Shown here: in pieces, positions 7,096 through 15,807 of the stretch
Position numbering within the stretch: the stretch's first letter is position 1
Layout of the letters: the number at the start of each line of letters is the position of its first letter
Source of the DNA: Streptomyces actinomycinicus
GTDB lineage: Bacteria; Actinomycetota; Actinomycetes; Streptomycetales; Streptomycetaceae
DNA length: 64,000 bases
Reading direction: 5' to 3'
Assembly (NCBI RefSeq): GCF_016741775.1
Contig: NZ_JAERRK010000019.1
Coordinates: forward strand, 116,410 to 180,409
The notes under the pieces: model-generated
What the model was told of the DNA's origin: nothing
Seen by the model: the letters and a program-made list of their open reading frames with translations, nothing else
Databases searched by the model: none
Position numbers and translations under genes: made by a program

Positions 7096-8721
7096 ATGTC
7101 TGCATCCCTCACCTGCACGTCCCTGTCCTTCACCTGGCCGGACGGCACCACCGTCTTCGACGGCCTCGACATCGCCTTCGGCCCCGGCCGCACCGGGCTC
7201 GTCGGCGTCAACGGGTCGGGCAAATCCACCCTGCTGAAGCTGCTGGCCGGGGAACTGACACCGGCCGACGGCAGCGTCAAGGCGGCCGGCGAGATCGGCT
7301 GCCTCCCGCAGAACGTCACGCTCGACACCACACTCCGCGTCGACCAGGCACTCGGCATCGCCGAACGGCGGGCCGCGCTGCACGCCATCGAGGCGGGGGA
7401 CGTCGCCGAGGAGCACTTCGAGACGGTCGGCGACGACTGGGACGTCGAGGAGCGCGCCCTGGTCACCCTCGGCGAACTCGGCCTCGGCCACATCGGCCTC
7501 GACCGGACGGTCGGCGAGGTCTCGGGCGGTGAGTCGGTGCTGCTGCGGCTCGCCGCACTGCTCCTGCGCCGCCCGGACGTCCTGCTCCTGGACGAGCCCA
7601 CCAACAACCTCGACCTGTACGCACGCCGGCGGCTGTACCAGGCCGTCGCCTCCTGGCCGGGCGTCCTGGTGGTGGTCTCCCACGACCGGGAACTGCTCGA
7701 CCTGGTCGACCAGATCGCGGAGCTGCACTCCGGGGAGGTCACCTGGTACGGCGGCAACTTCTCGGCCTACGAGGAGGCTCTGGCCGTCGAGCAGGAGGCG
7801 GCCGAGCGGATGGTCCGCGTCGCCGAGGCCGATGTGCGCAAGCAGAAGCGCGAACTGGCCGACGCGCAGGTCAAGCTGGCCCGGCGCAAGCGGTACGGGC
7901 AGAAGATGTGGGACTCCAAGCGCGAACCGAAGATCGTCATGGGCGCCCGCAAACGCGCCGCCCAGGAGTCCGCCGGCAAGCACCGCATCATGCACGAGGA
8001 GCGGCTCGCCGAGGCGCGGGAGCGCCTGGACGAGGCGGCGGAGGCCGTACGGGACGACGACGAGATCCGCGTCGACCTGCCGTTCACGGCCGTGCCGCCC
8101 GGCCGCCAGGTGCTCACCCTGGAGCAGCTCGACATGGTCCACCACGCGCGGGTGGAGGGCATCCTCGATCTGCGGGGCCCGGAGCGGATCGCGCTCGTCG
8201 GCCGCAACGGCGCCGGCAAGACGACGCTGCTGCGGACCGTCGCCGGGGAGTTGGCGCCGCTGGCGGGCTCGGCGACGGTGCACGTTCCGGTGCGGTTCCT
8301 GCCCCAGCGGCTGGACGTGCTGGACGACGACCGGACGGTCGCCGAGAACGTGGCCCGGTTCGCGCCCGGCGCCACCAACAACCGGATCCGCGCGCGGCTG
8401 GCCCGCTTCCTGTTCCGGGGCGGGCGTGCCGACCAGAAGGCGGGCACGCTCTCGGGCGGTGAGCGGTTCCGGGCGGCCCTGGCCGCGCTGATGCTCGCCG
8501 AACCCGCGCCCCAGCTGCTGTTGCTCGACGAGCCGACCAACAACCTCGACATGGCGAGCGTCCGGCAGCTGACCTCGGCGCTGGAGTCGTACGAGGGAGC
8601 CCTGATCGTGGCCAGTCACGACCTGCCGTTCCTGGAGTCCGTCGGGATCACCCGGTGGCTGCTGATGGAGGGAGGAGAGCTGAAGGAGACGACGCCCGAG
8701 GCGCTCGCGGATCCGGCCTGA
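7096..8721 (+). CDS. ABC-F family ATP-binding protein (ribosome protection type)
   Basis: 541 residues with two fused ABC ATPase domains and no membrane segments, the ABC-F arrangement. Domain 1: Walker A GVNGSGKST (37-45), signature VSGGE, Walker B/switch LLLDEPTNNLD (about 165-175). A charged inter-domain linker follows (about 220-330, rich in Lys, Arg, Glu: the P-site tRNA interaction motif). Domain 2: GRNGAGKTT (about 369), LSGGERFR and LLLDEPTNNLD (about 478). Family role: binds the ribosomal E site and displaces antibiotics such as macrolides or lincosamides, or resolves stalls. The ATG at 7096 follows the regulated leader, which supports an antibiotic-inducible resistance role. Confidence 0.9.
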   Translation: MSASLTCTSLSFTWPDGTTVFDGLDIAFGPGRTGLVGVNGSGKSTLLKLLAGELTPADGSVKAAGEIGCLPQNVTLDTTLRVDQALGIAERRAALHAIEAGDVAEEHFETVGDDWDVEERALVTLGELGLGHIGLDRTVGEVSGGESVLLRLAALLLRRPDVLLLDEPTNNLDLYARRRLYQAVASWPGVLVVVSHDRELLDLVDQIAELHSGEVTWYGGNFSAYEEALAVEQEAAERMVRVAEADVRKQKRELADAQVKLARRKRYGQKMWDSKREPKIVMGARKRAAQESAGKHRIMHEERLAEARERLDEAAEAVRDDDEIRVDLPFTAVPPGRQVLTLEQLDMVHHARVEGILDLRGPERIALVGRNGAGKTTLLRTVAGELAPLAGSATVHVPVRFLPQRLDVLDDDRTVAENVARFAPGATNNRIRARLARFLFRGGRADQKAGTLSGGERFRAALAALMLAEPAPQLLLLDEPTNNLDMASVRQLTSALESYEGALIVASHDLPFLESVGITRWLLMEGGELKETTPEALADPA

Positions 8722-8865
8722 CCGGCCCCGGCGGGGGTCTCAGGAGGGGCACGGCCTGGCAACGAGGGTTTTGTCCTGGCCGGAGTGCCCTGCATGATGG
8801 CGGACCGGTGCCGTATCGGCGGCACCGGAAGCCGCACCTCGACCGACAGCTCCGAAAGGTCCCTC

Positions 8866-9642
8866 GTGCCCAGCAAGAAGGCCCTCGTCCGCCGCCCCAG
8901 CCCCCGCCTCGCCGAAGGCCTGGTGACGCACATCGAGCGGGAGAAGGTCGACGTGGGGCTCGCCGTCGAGCAGTGGGAGGCCTACGTCGAGGCCCTGCGC
9001 ACGCACGGCTGGGAGACGGTCGAGGTCGAACCGGAGGACGACTGCCCGGACTCGGTGTTCGTCGAGGACACCGTCGTCATGTACCGGAACGTGGCACTGA
9101 TCACCCGGCCGGGTGCCGAGTCCCGGCGGGCGGAGACCGCCGGCGTCGAGGAGGCGGTGGCCCGCCTGGGCTGCTCGGTCAACTGGATATGGGAACCGGG
9201 CACGCTGGACGGCGGTGACGTCCTGAAGGTCGGCGACACGGTCTATGTCGGCCGGGGCGGGCGGACCAACGCGGCCGGTGTGCAGCAGCTCCGGGCGGCG
9301 TTCGAGCCGCTGGGCGCCCGCGTGGTGGCCGTGCCGGTGAGCAGGGTGCTGCACCTGAAGTCGGCGGTGACCGCGCTGCCCGACGGCACGGTCATCGGGC
9401 AGATACCGAAGATCGACCGCCCGTCGCTGTTCCCGGGTTTCCTGTCCGTGCCGGAGGAGTCCGGCGCGCACGTGGTGCTGCTCGGCGGCAGCAAGCTGCT
9501 GATGGCGGCGAGTGCCCCCAAGACGGCGGAACTGCTGACCGATCTGGGCCACGAGGTGGTCACGGTGGACATCAGTGAGTTCGAGAAGCTGGAGGGCTGT
9601 GTGACGTGCCTCTCGGTGCGCATGCGGGAGCTGTACACCTGA
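8866..9642 (+). CDS. Dimethylarginine dimethylaminohydrolase (DDAH)
   Basis: 258 residues, matching bacterial DDAH, which hydrolyses N-omega-methylated arginines to citrulline and methylamines in the cytosol. The start GTG 8866 follows GAAAGG. Catalytic features of the guanidine-modifying superfamily are present: PDSVFVEDTVV (residues 61-71) for substrate binding, His163 in VLHLKSAVTALPDG, LDGGDVL at 114-120, and the nucleophile Cys248 in the closing CVTCLSVRM. It could also act as an arginine-deiminase-like enzyme, but the size and C-terminal TCLS motif favour DDAH. A strong terminator follows. Confidence 0.9.
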   Translation: MPSKKALVRRPSPRLAEGLVTHIEREKVDVGLAVEQWEAYVEALRTHGWETVEVEPEDDCPDSVFVEDTVVMYRNVALITRPGAESRRAETAGVEEAVARLGCSVNWIWEPGTLDGGDVLKVGDTVYVGRGGRTNAAGVQQLRAAFEPLGARVVAVPVSRVLHLKSAVTALPDGTVIGQIPKIDRPSLFPGFLSVPEESGAHVVLLGGSKLLMAASAPKTAELLTDLGHEVVTVDISEFEKLEGCVTCLSVRMRELYT

Positions 9643-9665
9643 TCGGGTGATCCCTTTGCTCCGCC

Positions 9666-9693
9666 AGCCCCGGGACCTGCGGGTCCCGGGGCT
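9666..9693 (+). terminator. Intrinsic-type hairpin after DDAH
   Basis: Perfect 12-bp stem AGCCCCGGGACC / GGTCCCGGGGCT with a four-base loop, 24 bases after the DDAH stop codon. There is no U-run, as is usual in Streptomyces. Confidence 0.75.
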
Positions 9694-9758
9694 GTTCGGC
9701 ATGCCTGTGAACTGCCGTCCCACGCAGGCTGATCAGCGGTTCTTTACAGACGCCTTAA

Positions 9759-9804
9759 CCTACGGCTTCGTAACCTACGGATTCGTAGCCTACGATCACG
9801 TAGG
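9759..9804. promoter_or_regulatory. Triple tandem operator CCTACG-N4-CGTA(GG) upstream of the desaturase
   Basis: Three adjacent copies of a 15-bp dyad: CCTACGGCTTCGTAA (9759-9773), CCTACGGATTCGTAG (9774-9788) and CCTACGATCACGTAGG (9789-9804). The third is a perfect CCTACG/CGTAGG inverted repeat; the others keep CTACG/CGTA arms. They end 69 bases before the desaturase start. The pattern is that of stacked repressor sites (TetR-like); the regulator is not identified in this window. Confidence 0.7.
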
Positions 9805-9872
9805 TTCCCGGCACCGCTCGCCGGACCGTCCCCGTCCCTCCCCCTTTAGTTCGGCGTCCCCCTGGAGTTCCC

Positions 9873-10847
9873 GTGACGATCACCTCCCCTCACCTCGGCA
9901 GCCCGTCCGCCTGGACCGACGCTCGGCTGCTGTACGCCCTGGAGGAGGTGGTCGAGACGGAGCTGAACCGGCATCTGAAGGTCGCCAAGGACTGGATGCC
10001 GCACGAGTACGTGCCGTGGACCGACGGCCGCAACTTCCCCGGCCAGTTCGAGGACGGGGAGGCCTGGGACAAGGAGCAGTCCAAGGTCACGGAGCTGGGC
10101 CGGATCGCCCTGGTGGTCAACCTGCTGACCGAGGACAACCTGCCGAGCTACCACCACGAGATCGCGTCGCTCTTCGGCCGCGACGGCGCCTGGGGCACCT
10201 GGGTGCACCGCTGGACGGCCGAGGAGGGCCGCCACGGCATCGTGATGCGCGACTACCTGCTCGCCTCGCGCGCGGTGGACCCCGACCAGCTGGAACGATT
10301 CCGCATGGCCCACATGAGTGAGGGCTTCGAGTCCGACAACCGGCACTCCATGCTGCACTCGGTCGCCTACGTCGCCTTCCAGGAGCTGGCCACCCGGATC
10401 TCGCACCGCAACACGGGCCACCAGTCCGGTGATCCCGTCTGCGACCGCATGCTGGCCCGCATCGCGACCGACGAGAACCTGCACATGGTCTTCTACCGGA
10501 ACCTGCTCAAGGCGGCCTTCGAGCTGGCTCCCGACCTGACCATGCAGGCGGTCCGGGACGTCGTCGTGAACTTCCGCATGCCCGGCCACGGCATGCCCGG
10601 CTTCGAGCGGGCCGCCGCGCAGATGGCGATCGGCGAGGTCTACAACCTGCGCATCCACCACGACGACGTGCTGCAGCCGGTGCTGCGCTTCCTGAAGGTC
10701 ATGGAGATCGACGGGCTCGGCCCCGAGGGACGCCAGGCGCAGGAGGAACTCGGTCTGTTCCTGGGCGGGCTGGACGCGGAGGCCCTGAAGTTCGACGAGA
10801 AGCTGGCCGCGCGGAAGGCCCGGCTGGCGGCACGCGCCGCGGGCTGA
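9873..10847 (+). CDS. Acyl-ACP desaturase (ferritin-like di-iron, FA_desaturase_2)
   Basis: A 324-residue soluble acyl-ACP desaturase that introduces a double bond into ACP-bound fatty acids, probably delta-9, using O2 and ferredoxin. Two di-iron helices are evident: EEGRH (residues 117-121) and DENLH (200-204), plus the supporting TEDNLPSYHHE (86-96). Length and MTITSPHLGSPSAWTDARLLYALEEVVETELNRHLK fit the actinobacterial DesA group. GTG at 9873 follows GGAG. The gene stands alone; expression is probably set by the triple operator immediately upstream, which would link membrane fluidity to a lipid-sensing repressor. Confidence 0.93.
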   Translation: MTITSPHLGSPSAWTDARLLYALEEVVETELNRHLKVAKDWMPHEYVPWTDGRNFPGQFEDGEAWDKEQSKVTELGRIALVVNLLTEDNLPSYHHEIASLFGRDGAWGTWVHRWTAEEGRHGIVMRDYLLASRAVDPDQLERFRMAHMSEGFESDNRHSMLHSVAYVAFQELATRISHRNTGHQSGDPVCDRMLARIATDENLHMVFYRNLLKAAFELAPDLTMQAVRDVVVNFRMPGHGMPGFERAAAQMAIGEVYNLRIHHDDVLQPVLRFLKVMEIDGLGPEGRQAQEELGLFLGGLDAEALKFDEKLAARKARLAARAAG

Positions 10848-10863
10848 CACCCCACGCGGAAGA

Positions 10864-10889
10864 CCGGGCGGGCGGCGCCGTCCGCCCGG
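10864..10889. terminator. Bidirectional hairpin between desaturase and wblH
   Basis: Inverted repeat CCGGGCGG / CCGCCCGG with a ten-base GC-rich loop lies between the two convergent genes, whose stops are 48 bases apart. Confidence 0.6.
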
Positions 10890-10895
10890 GCGGGA

Positions 10896-11144
10896 TCAGC
10901 CCGCGGTGGTGCGCCTGATGGCGAGGCGCTCCTTCTCCGACAGGCCGCCCCAGACACCGAAGCGCTCGTCGTTGGCCAGCGCGTACTCCAGGCAGGCGGG
11001 GCGCAGCTCGCACATGGCGCAGATGCGCTTCGCCTCGCGCACCGAGCTGCCGGGCTCGGGGAAGAAGAAGTCCGGCCCGGTCTGTGCGCACAGCGCCTGT
11101 GCCTGCCAGGTCTCGTCGGCCGGGGTGATGGTCTCGAAGTGCAT
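10896..11144 (-). CDS. wblH: WhiB-like iron-sulfur transcription factor
   Basis: 82-residue Wbl protein. Four cysteines that ligate a [4Fe-4S] cluster are at 19, 42, 45 and 51 (LC...ICAMCELRPAC), followed by the GVWGG turn (residues 63-67) and a basic tail that would contact DNA. Wbl proteins bind region 4 of the principal sigma factor and respond to oxygen or NO. The name wblH rests on remembered position near ssgD and pca genes in S. coelicolor and is tentative; family membership is certain. Divergent from the VOC protein gene, with 270 bases between. Confidence 0.88.
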   Translation of the reverse strand: MHFETITPADETWQAQALCAQTGPDFFFPEPGSSVREAKRICAMCELRPACLEYALANDERFGVWGGLSEKERLAIRRTTAG

Positions 11145-11414
11145 GTCAGAAGCGTGCCGCGCGGCGAAAAACGTTCCATCAACGCCGGCTCAACGACAGC
11201 CCCGGGGCCTCCGGCCGCCTTGATGATGCTCCCTGGTGCCCAGCCTGCGCACGGCGGCGCGCGGAGCCGGTGTGAAAACCGTGGGAACGCGCGCCGTCAC
11301 GCTGGGTGAGCGCGGAGCAGGGGCGGCGCGGCGCGCGACTCCGGCGGCGGTTGTCGGTGGGCGGTGCCAGACTCGGCAGTGCACAGGACGGGATCCCTGT
11401 CGAGGAGGGCCACG

Positions 11415-12206
11415 ATGCTCACCACCCGTTTCGTCACCGGTGCGCCCAACTGGATCGACGTCGGCACCCCCGACATCGAGGGCGCCACGTCCTTCTACGG
11501 CGCTCTGTTCGGCTGGCGGTTCCGGTCGGGCGGACCGGAGGCCGGTGGCTACGGCTTCTTCCAGCTGGACGGCAGGACCGTCGCGGGCGGAATGCAGACG
11601 GGCGCCGAACAGGGCCCGCCGGCCTGGACGGTGTACTTCCAGAGCGAGGACGCCCGGGCCACCGCCCGCGCTGCCGAGCTGGCCCACGGCCGGGTGCTGG
11701 CACAGCCGGTGGACGTGATGGGGCAGGGACACATGGCGGTCCTCGCCGACCAGGCGGGCGTTCCGTTCGGGATCTGGCAGCCCGGGCTGACCAAGGGCGT
11801 GGACGTGGCGGACGAGCCGGGTGCGCTGTGCTGGGTCGAGCTGTACACGCTGGACATCGCGGCTGCCGCCGCCTTCTACCACAAGGTGCTCGGTCTGGAG
11901 ACCTCCGGCGTGCCGTTCCCGGGCGGGACGTACACCTGCGTCAATCCGGCGGGCGGCGGTGACGAGACGATGTTCGGCGGTGTGGTGCCGCTGGCCGACG
12001 ACCCCGTCGAGGCGCAGGCGGGCCCGTACTGGCTGCCGTACTTCGAGGTGACGGACACCGACGCCGTGGCCGACCGGGCGCAGCGGCTCGGCGGGACGGT
12101 GCGGATGCCCGCGACGACCCTGGAGGGCGTGGGCCGGATGGCCAAGCTCGCCGATCCGTTCGGGGCCCGGTTCGCGGTGATCACAAGCGACACGCCCCAG
12201 GGCTGA
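11415..12206 (+). CDS. VOC superfamily protein with two glyoxalase-like domains
   Basis: 263 residues built from two vicinal-oxygen-chelate modules: residues about 8-125 (NWIDVGTPDIEGATSFYGALFGWRF) and about 138-262 (CWVELYTLDIAAAAAFYHKVLGLE). The PDIEGATSFYGALFGW and PFGARF motifs resemble the actinobacterial CFP30B/27-kDa antigen group, whose substrate is unknown. The ATG at 11415 has GAGGAGGG upstream. Metal ligands cannot be assigned with confidence. Soluble, with no signal peptide. Confidence 0.87.
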   Translation: MLTTRFVTGAPNWIDVGTPDIEGATSFYGALFGWRFRSGGPEAGGYGFFQLDGRTVAGGMQTGAEQGPPAWTVYFQSEDARATARAAELAHGRVLAQPVDVMGQGHMAVLADQAGVPFGIWQPGLTKGVDVADEPGALCWVELYTLDIAAAAAFYHKVLGLETSGVPFPGGTYTCVNPAGGGDETMFGGVVPLADDPVEAQAGPYWLPYFEVTDTDAVADRAQRLGGTVRMPATTLEGVGRMAKLADPFGARFAVITSDTPQG

Positions 12207-12221
12207 GCCCGGGCGGGGCGG

Positions 12222-13340
12222 TCAGGCCGAGGCGCGGCGTATCAGGGTCGTCGGGAGGATCACGCCGTTGCCCGCCGCGTCCGGGCAGCCGGCCGCCGGT
12301 CCCCCGCCGTCCCGGTCGCCGGACAGACCCCGCAGCAGCAGGCGGGCCATCAGCCGGCCCATCTCCTCGATGTCCTGACGGACCGTCGTCAGCGGGGGGT
12401 CGGCCTGCTCGGTGACCGGCACCATGTCGTCGAAGCCGATCACCGCCACGTCCTCGGGCACCCGCCGGCCGTGCGCCCGCAGCACGCGCAGGGCGCCGAG
12501 CGCGGTGAGGTCGTTGGCGGCGAACACGGCGTCCACGTCCGGGCAGCGGCCGAGGAGTTCGCGCATGGCGTCCTCGCCGCCGCCCGGGGTGAAGTCGCTC
12601 TCGACGACCAGCCGGGGGTCGTCCCGGCCCAGGACCTCCGCCATGACGTCCCGGTAGCCGTCGAGCCGGTCCACCGCCGACGTCTGGTCGAGCGCGCCGG
12701 TGATGTGCGCGATGCGCCGGCGGCCGAGGCCGACGAGGTGCCGTACGGCCGAGCGGGCCCCGCCCCGGTTGTCGCAGTCGACGTACACCGGTCCCGGGTC
12801 GGCGTCCGCCCGCGCGGGTCCGGGCCCGGCGTTGCGGGGGTCCTGGCCCCAGCCTGGGCGTCCGCCGAACACGGTGGGCACGCCGGCGTCCTGTATGAGT
12901 CCGGGCAACGGGTCGTCCAGGTGCAGCGAGAAGACGAGCGCGCCGTCGACGTGGTTGCCGGCGAGGTAGCGGGCCACGCGCGCGTGGTCGGCGCGGCCCT
13001 CGATGAGGAGCAGCACCAACTGGTTGTCGTGGGCGGTCAGTTCCTTGCTGATGCCGCGCAGCTGAAGGGCGAAGAAGGGGTCGGCGAACACCCGGGTCTC
13101 GGGCTCGGCGATGACGACGGCGACGGCGTCGTGCCGCTTGGTGACCAGGCTGCGGGCCGCCTGGTTGGGCACGTACCCGAGTTCCTCCACCGCCTTGCGG
13201 ACCCGTGCGGCCAAGGGGCCCCGGACCCCGTCCCCGCCGTTGACGACCCGGGACACGGTCGCCCGGGACACCCCGGCCCGCGCGGCCACGGCCTCCAGCG
13301 TGGGGCGGGACACTGCCTCGGTCACTGCGGGACTCCTCAT
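12222..13340 (-). CDS. LacI family transcriptional regulator
   Basis: 372 residues. N-terminal LacI helix-turn-helix and hinge: TLEAVAARAGVSRATVSRVVNGGDGVRGPLAARVRKAVEELGYVPNQAARSL (residues 14-65), then a periplasmic-binding-protein-like effector domain with the usual DAVFAANDLTALGALRVLRAHG and PPLTTVRQDIEEMGRLMARLLL. The effector region has an unusual 20-residue insertion rich in Gly/Pro/Ala (around residues 165-185). It has no sugar gene next to it, so its target is unknown. Convergent with the VOC gene, 15 bases apart. An in-frame GTG six codons downstream (VTEAVSRP) is an alternative start. Confidence 0.9.
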   Translation of the reverse strand: MRSPAVTEAVSRPTLEAVAARAGVSRATVSRVVNGGDGVRGPLAARVRKAVEELGYVPNQAARSLVTKRHDAVAVVIAEPETRVFADPFFALQLRGISKELTAHDNQLVLLLIEGRADHARVARYLAGNHVDGALVFSLHLDDPLPGLIQDAGVPTVFGGRPGWGQDPRNAGPGPARADADPGPVYVDCDNRGGARSAVRHLVGLGRRRIAHITGALDQTSAVDRLDGYRDVMAEVLGRDDPRLVVESDFTPGGGEDAMRELLGRCPDVDAVFAANDLTALGALRVLRAHGRRVPEDVAVIGFDDMVPVTEQADPPLTTVRQDIEEMGRLMARLLLRGLSGDRDGGGPAAGCPDAAGNGVILPTTLIRRASA

Positions 13341-13415
13341 CGGCGGCTGGAGATCAGAATAGCCGCGGTGCGCTGTGGCAGAAGGGCCCGGAACGGGGTT
13401 GCCCGGCGGGGCCGG

Positions 13416-14435
13416 TCAGGACCTCTCCTCCCGGCGTGCCCGGCTCGGCTGGACCCGCTTGGGCTCGCCGGGCATCTTCGGGTACTCCGGCGGGTACGGC
13501 AGGTCGCCCAGCCCGTGGTCCTGCTCGTCCCGCCGGGCCAGGTCGAGCAGGGCGTCGAGGGAGTAGGCGTGGTCGTCCATGTCGGCGTGCACGTCGCCGG
13601 CCTCGGCGAACCGGGCCGGCATGGTGGCGAGGTCGAAGTCCCGGGGGTGGGCGACACCGACCTCCTCCCAGCGCAGGGGTGCCGAGACGGGGGCGTGCGG
13701 GCGGGGGCGCACGGAGTAGGCGGAGGCGATGGTGCGGTCGCGGGCCGTCTGGTTGTAGTCGAGGAAGATGCGGCTTCCGCGTTCCTCCTTCCACCACTTG
13801 ATGGTCACCTGGTCGGGCATCCGGCGTTCCATCTCCCGGCCGACCGCGATCGCGGCGCGACGCACCTGGGTGAAGGTCCAGCGGGGTTCGATGGGCACGA
13901 AGACGTGCAGGCCCCGGCCGCCGGACGTCTTCGGCCAGCCGCGCAGCCCGCCGAACTCGTCCAGCACGGCGCGCAGTTCACCGGCGGCACGGGCGGCGTC
14001 GTCGTAGTCGGTGCCGGGCTGCGGGTCGAGGTCGATGCGGAGTTCGTCGGGGCGGTCGACATCGGTGGCGCGCACCGGCCAGGGGTGGAAGGTGAGGGTG
14101 CCGTACTGGGCGGCCCACACCACCGCGGCCTCCTCGGTGGGACACATCTCGTCGGCGCTGCGTCCGCTGGGGAAGGTGATGTGGGCGGTCGGGATCCAGT
14201 CGGGCATGCCCTTGGGGGCCCGCTTCTGGTAGAACCACTCGCCGCCGACGCCGTCCGGGTAGCGCTCCAGGGTGGTGGGGCGGTTGCGCAGGGCGCGCAG
14301 GATGCCGGGTCCGACGGCCGCGTAGTAGCGGGCGAGGTCGAGCTTGGTGAAGCCCCGTTCCGGGAAGAACACCTTGTCCGGGCTGGACAGCCGTACCGTC
14401 CGGCCGGCGACCTCCAGTTCCACCGCATCACCCAT
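13416..14435 (-). CDS. LigD-type DNA polymerase (primase-polymerase) domain protein
   Basis: 339-residue stand-alone homologue of the polymerase domain of LigD (archaeo-eukaryotic primase fold), acting in non-homologous end joining or base-excision gap filling. Motifs: LERYPDGVGGEWFYQKRAPKGMPDW, the metal-binding LRIDLDPQPGTDYDDA (two Asp), and TSGGRGLHVFVPI. The start ATG at 14435 gives MGDAVELEVAGRTVRLSSPDKVFFPE, matching the family. Divergent from an ATP-dependent DNA ligase only 73 bases away. No Ku gene lies in the window. Confidence 0.92.
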   Translation of the reverse strand: MGDAVELEVAGRTVRLSSPDKVFFPERGFTKLDLARYYAAVGPGILRALRNRPTTLERYPDGVGGEWFYQKRAPKGMPDWIPTAHITFPSGRSADEMCPTEEAAVVWAAQYGTLTFHPWPVRATDVDRPDELRIDLDPQPGTDYDDAARAAGELRAVLDEFGGLRGWPKTSGGRGLHVFVPIEPRWTFTQVRRAAIAVGREMERRMPDQVTIKWWKEERGSRIFLDYNQTARDRTIASAYSVRPRPHAPVSAPLRWEEVGVAHPRDFDLATMPARFAEAGDVHADMDDHAYSLDALLDLARRDEQDHGLGDLPYPPEYPKMPGEPKRVQPSRARREERS

Positions 14436-14508
14436 GCGGCCACGGTAGGCGCACCCCGCACGGCTCGCACACCGGGCGAAGCCGTGTGCGTGCGAGCAGA
14501 ATCGGACC

Positions 14509-15585
14509 ATGGATCTGCCCGTCATGCCGCCCGTGAAGCCCATGCTCGCCAAGTCGGTGGCGAAGATCCCGCCCGGCATGCACTACGAGGCCAAGTGGGA
14601 CGGGTTCCGTTCGATCGTGTTCCGGGACGGTGCCGAGGTCGAGCTGGGCAGCCGTACCGGCAAGCCGTTGACGAGGTACTTCCCCGAGCTGGTCGAGGCG
14701 CTGAAGGAGCGGGTGCCGCAGCGGTGCGTGCTGGACGGGGAGATCGTGATCGCGCGGGGCGGCCGGCTGGACTTCGACGCGCTGACCGAGCGGATCCACC
14801 CGGCGGCGTCCCGGGTGCGGATGCTGGCCGAGCGGACGCCGTCGTCCTTCGTCGCCTTCGATCTGCTGGCCCTGGACGACCACGGCCTGCTCGACGTGCC
14901 GCTGACCGACCGCCGTGCCCTGCTGGACCGGGCCCTGGCCGGGGCGACACCTCCGGTGCACCTGGCGCCGGCGACGACCGACATCGAGGTGGCCCGGCAC
15001 TGGTTCGAGCAGTTCGAGGGCGCCGGCCTGGACGGTGTCGTGGCCAAGCCGCTCGACCTGCACTACCGGCAGGACGAGCGGGCCATGTTCAAGATCAAGC
15101 ACGAGCGGACGGCCGACGTCGTCGTGGCCGGGTACCGCTTCCACAAGAGCGGCCCGGTGGTGGGCTCGCTGCTGCTCGGGCTGTACGACGAGCACGGCCG
15201 GCTCCAGCACGTCGGCGTGTCGGCCGCCTTCGCCATGAAGAGGCGCGCGGAGCTGGTGGACGAGCTGGAGCCGCTGCGCATGGAGGAGGTTTCCGGGCAT
15301 CCCTGGGCCGCCTGGGCGGACGAGACCGCGCACGAGACGGCCCGGCTGCCGGGGGCGCCGAGCCGCTGGTCCGGCAAGAAGGACCTGTCGTGGGTGCCGC
15401 TGCGGCCGGAGCGGGTGGCGGAGGTGGCGTACGACCACATGGAGAACGGGCAGCGGTTCCGGCACACGGCACGCTTCCGCCGCTGGCGCCCGGACCGCAC
15501 GCCGGAGAGCTGCACGTACGCGCAGCTGGAGGAGCCGGTGCGCTACGACCTCGCGGAGATCCTCGGCGAGAAGCACCGCACCTGA
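14509..15585 (+). CDS. ATP-dependent DNA ligase (LigC-like)
   Basis: 358 residues with both ligase core domains: adenylation domain with motif I EAKWDGFRS (Lys29 would carry AMP), motif III-like LDGEIVI, motif IV LDGVVAKPLDLHYR and motif V FKIKHERTADVVVAGYR; then the OB-fold with DLSWVPLRPERVAEVAYDHMENGQRFRHTARFRRWRPD. It lacks polymerase and phosphoesterase domains, so it is a LigC-type enzyme. It seals nicks, probably in end joining with the divergent polymerase gene. ATG at 14509. Confidence 0.93.
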   Translation: MDLPVMPPVKPMLAKSVAKIPPGMHYEAKWDGFRSIVFRDGAEVELGSRTGKPLTRYFPELVEALKERVPQRCVLDGEIVIARGGRLDFDALTERIHPAASRVRMLAERTPSSFVAFDLLALDDHGLLDVPLTDRRALLDRALAGATPPVHLAPATTDIEVARHWFEQFEGAGLDGVVAKPLDLHYRQDERAMFKIKHERTADVVVAGYRFHKSGPVVGSLLLGLYDEHGRLQHVGVSAAFAMKRRAELVDELEPLRMEEVSGHPWAAWADETAHETARLPGAPSRWSGKKDLSWVPLRPERVAEVAYDHMENGQRFRHTARFRRWRPDRTPESCTYAQLEEPVRYDLAEILGEKHRT

Positions 15586-15713
15586 GCGCACCGCACCTGA
15601 GCCCCGGCCGCCCCGGCGGCTGCCCACCGCGGTCGGAACCACGGCCGCGCAGCGACTGCACCCCGGACGGACCACGGCCGCACACCCCCCTCGGACCGGC
15701 GCCGTCCCCGCGG

Positions 15714-15747
15714 CCGCACACCGCACACCGCACACCGCACACCGCAC
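15714..15747. repeat. Heptanucleotide microsatellite
   Basis: About 4.9 head-to-tail copies of CCGCACA in the 222-base gap between the DNA ligase and the alcohol dehydrogenase genes. Copy number is likely to vary between strains. Confidence 0.8.
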
Positions 15748-15807
15748 GGCGAGGGTTCTGCCCGCCGCGTCTGCGGCTGCTCGGCGCGACCGGCTGACGG
15801 CCGCTGT

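Noticed and set aside
12471..15797. Very long open frame (over 1,100 codons) on the plus strand
   Set aside because: It is antisense to the LacI and LigD-polymerase genes and out of frame with the ligase gene. High GC removes stop codons from non-coding frames; the composition (Gly/Arg/Ala) is not protein-like.
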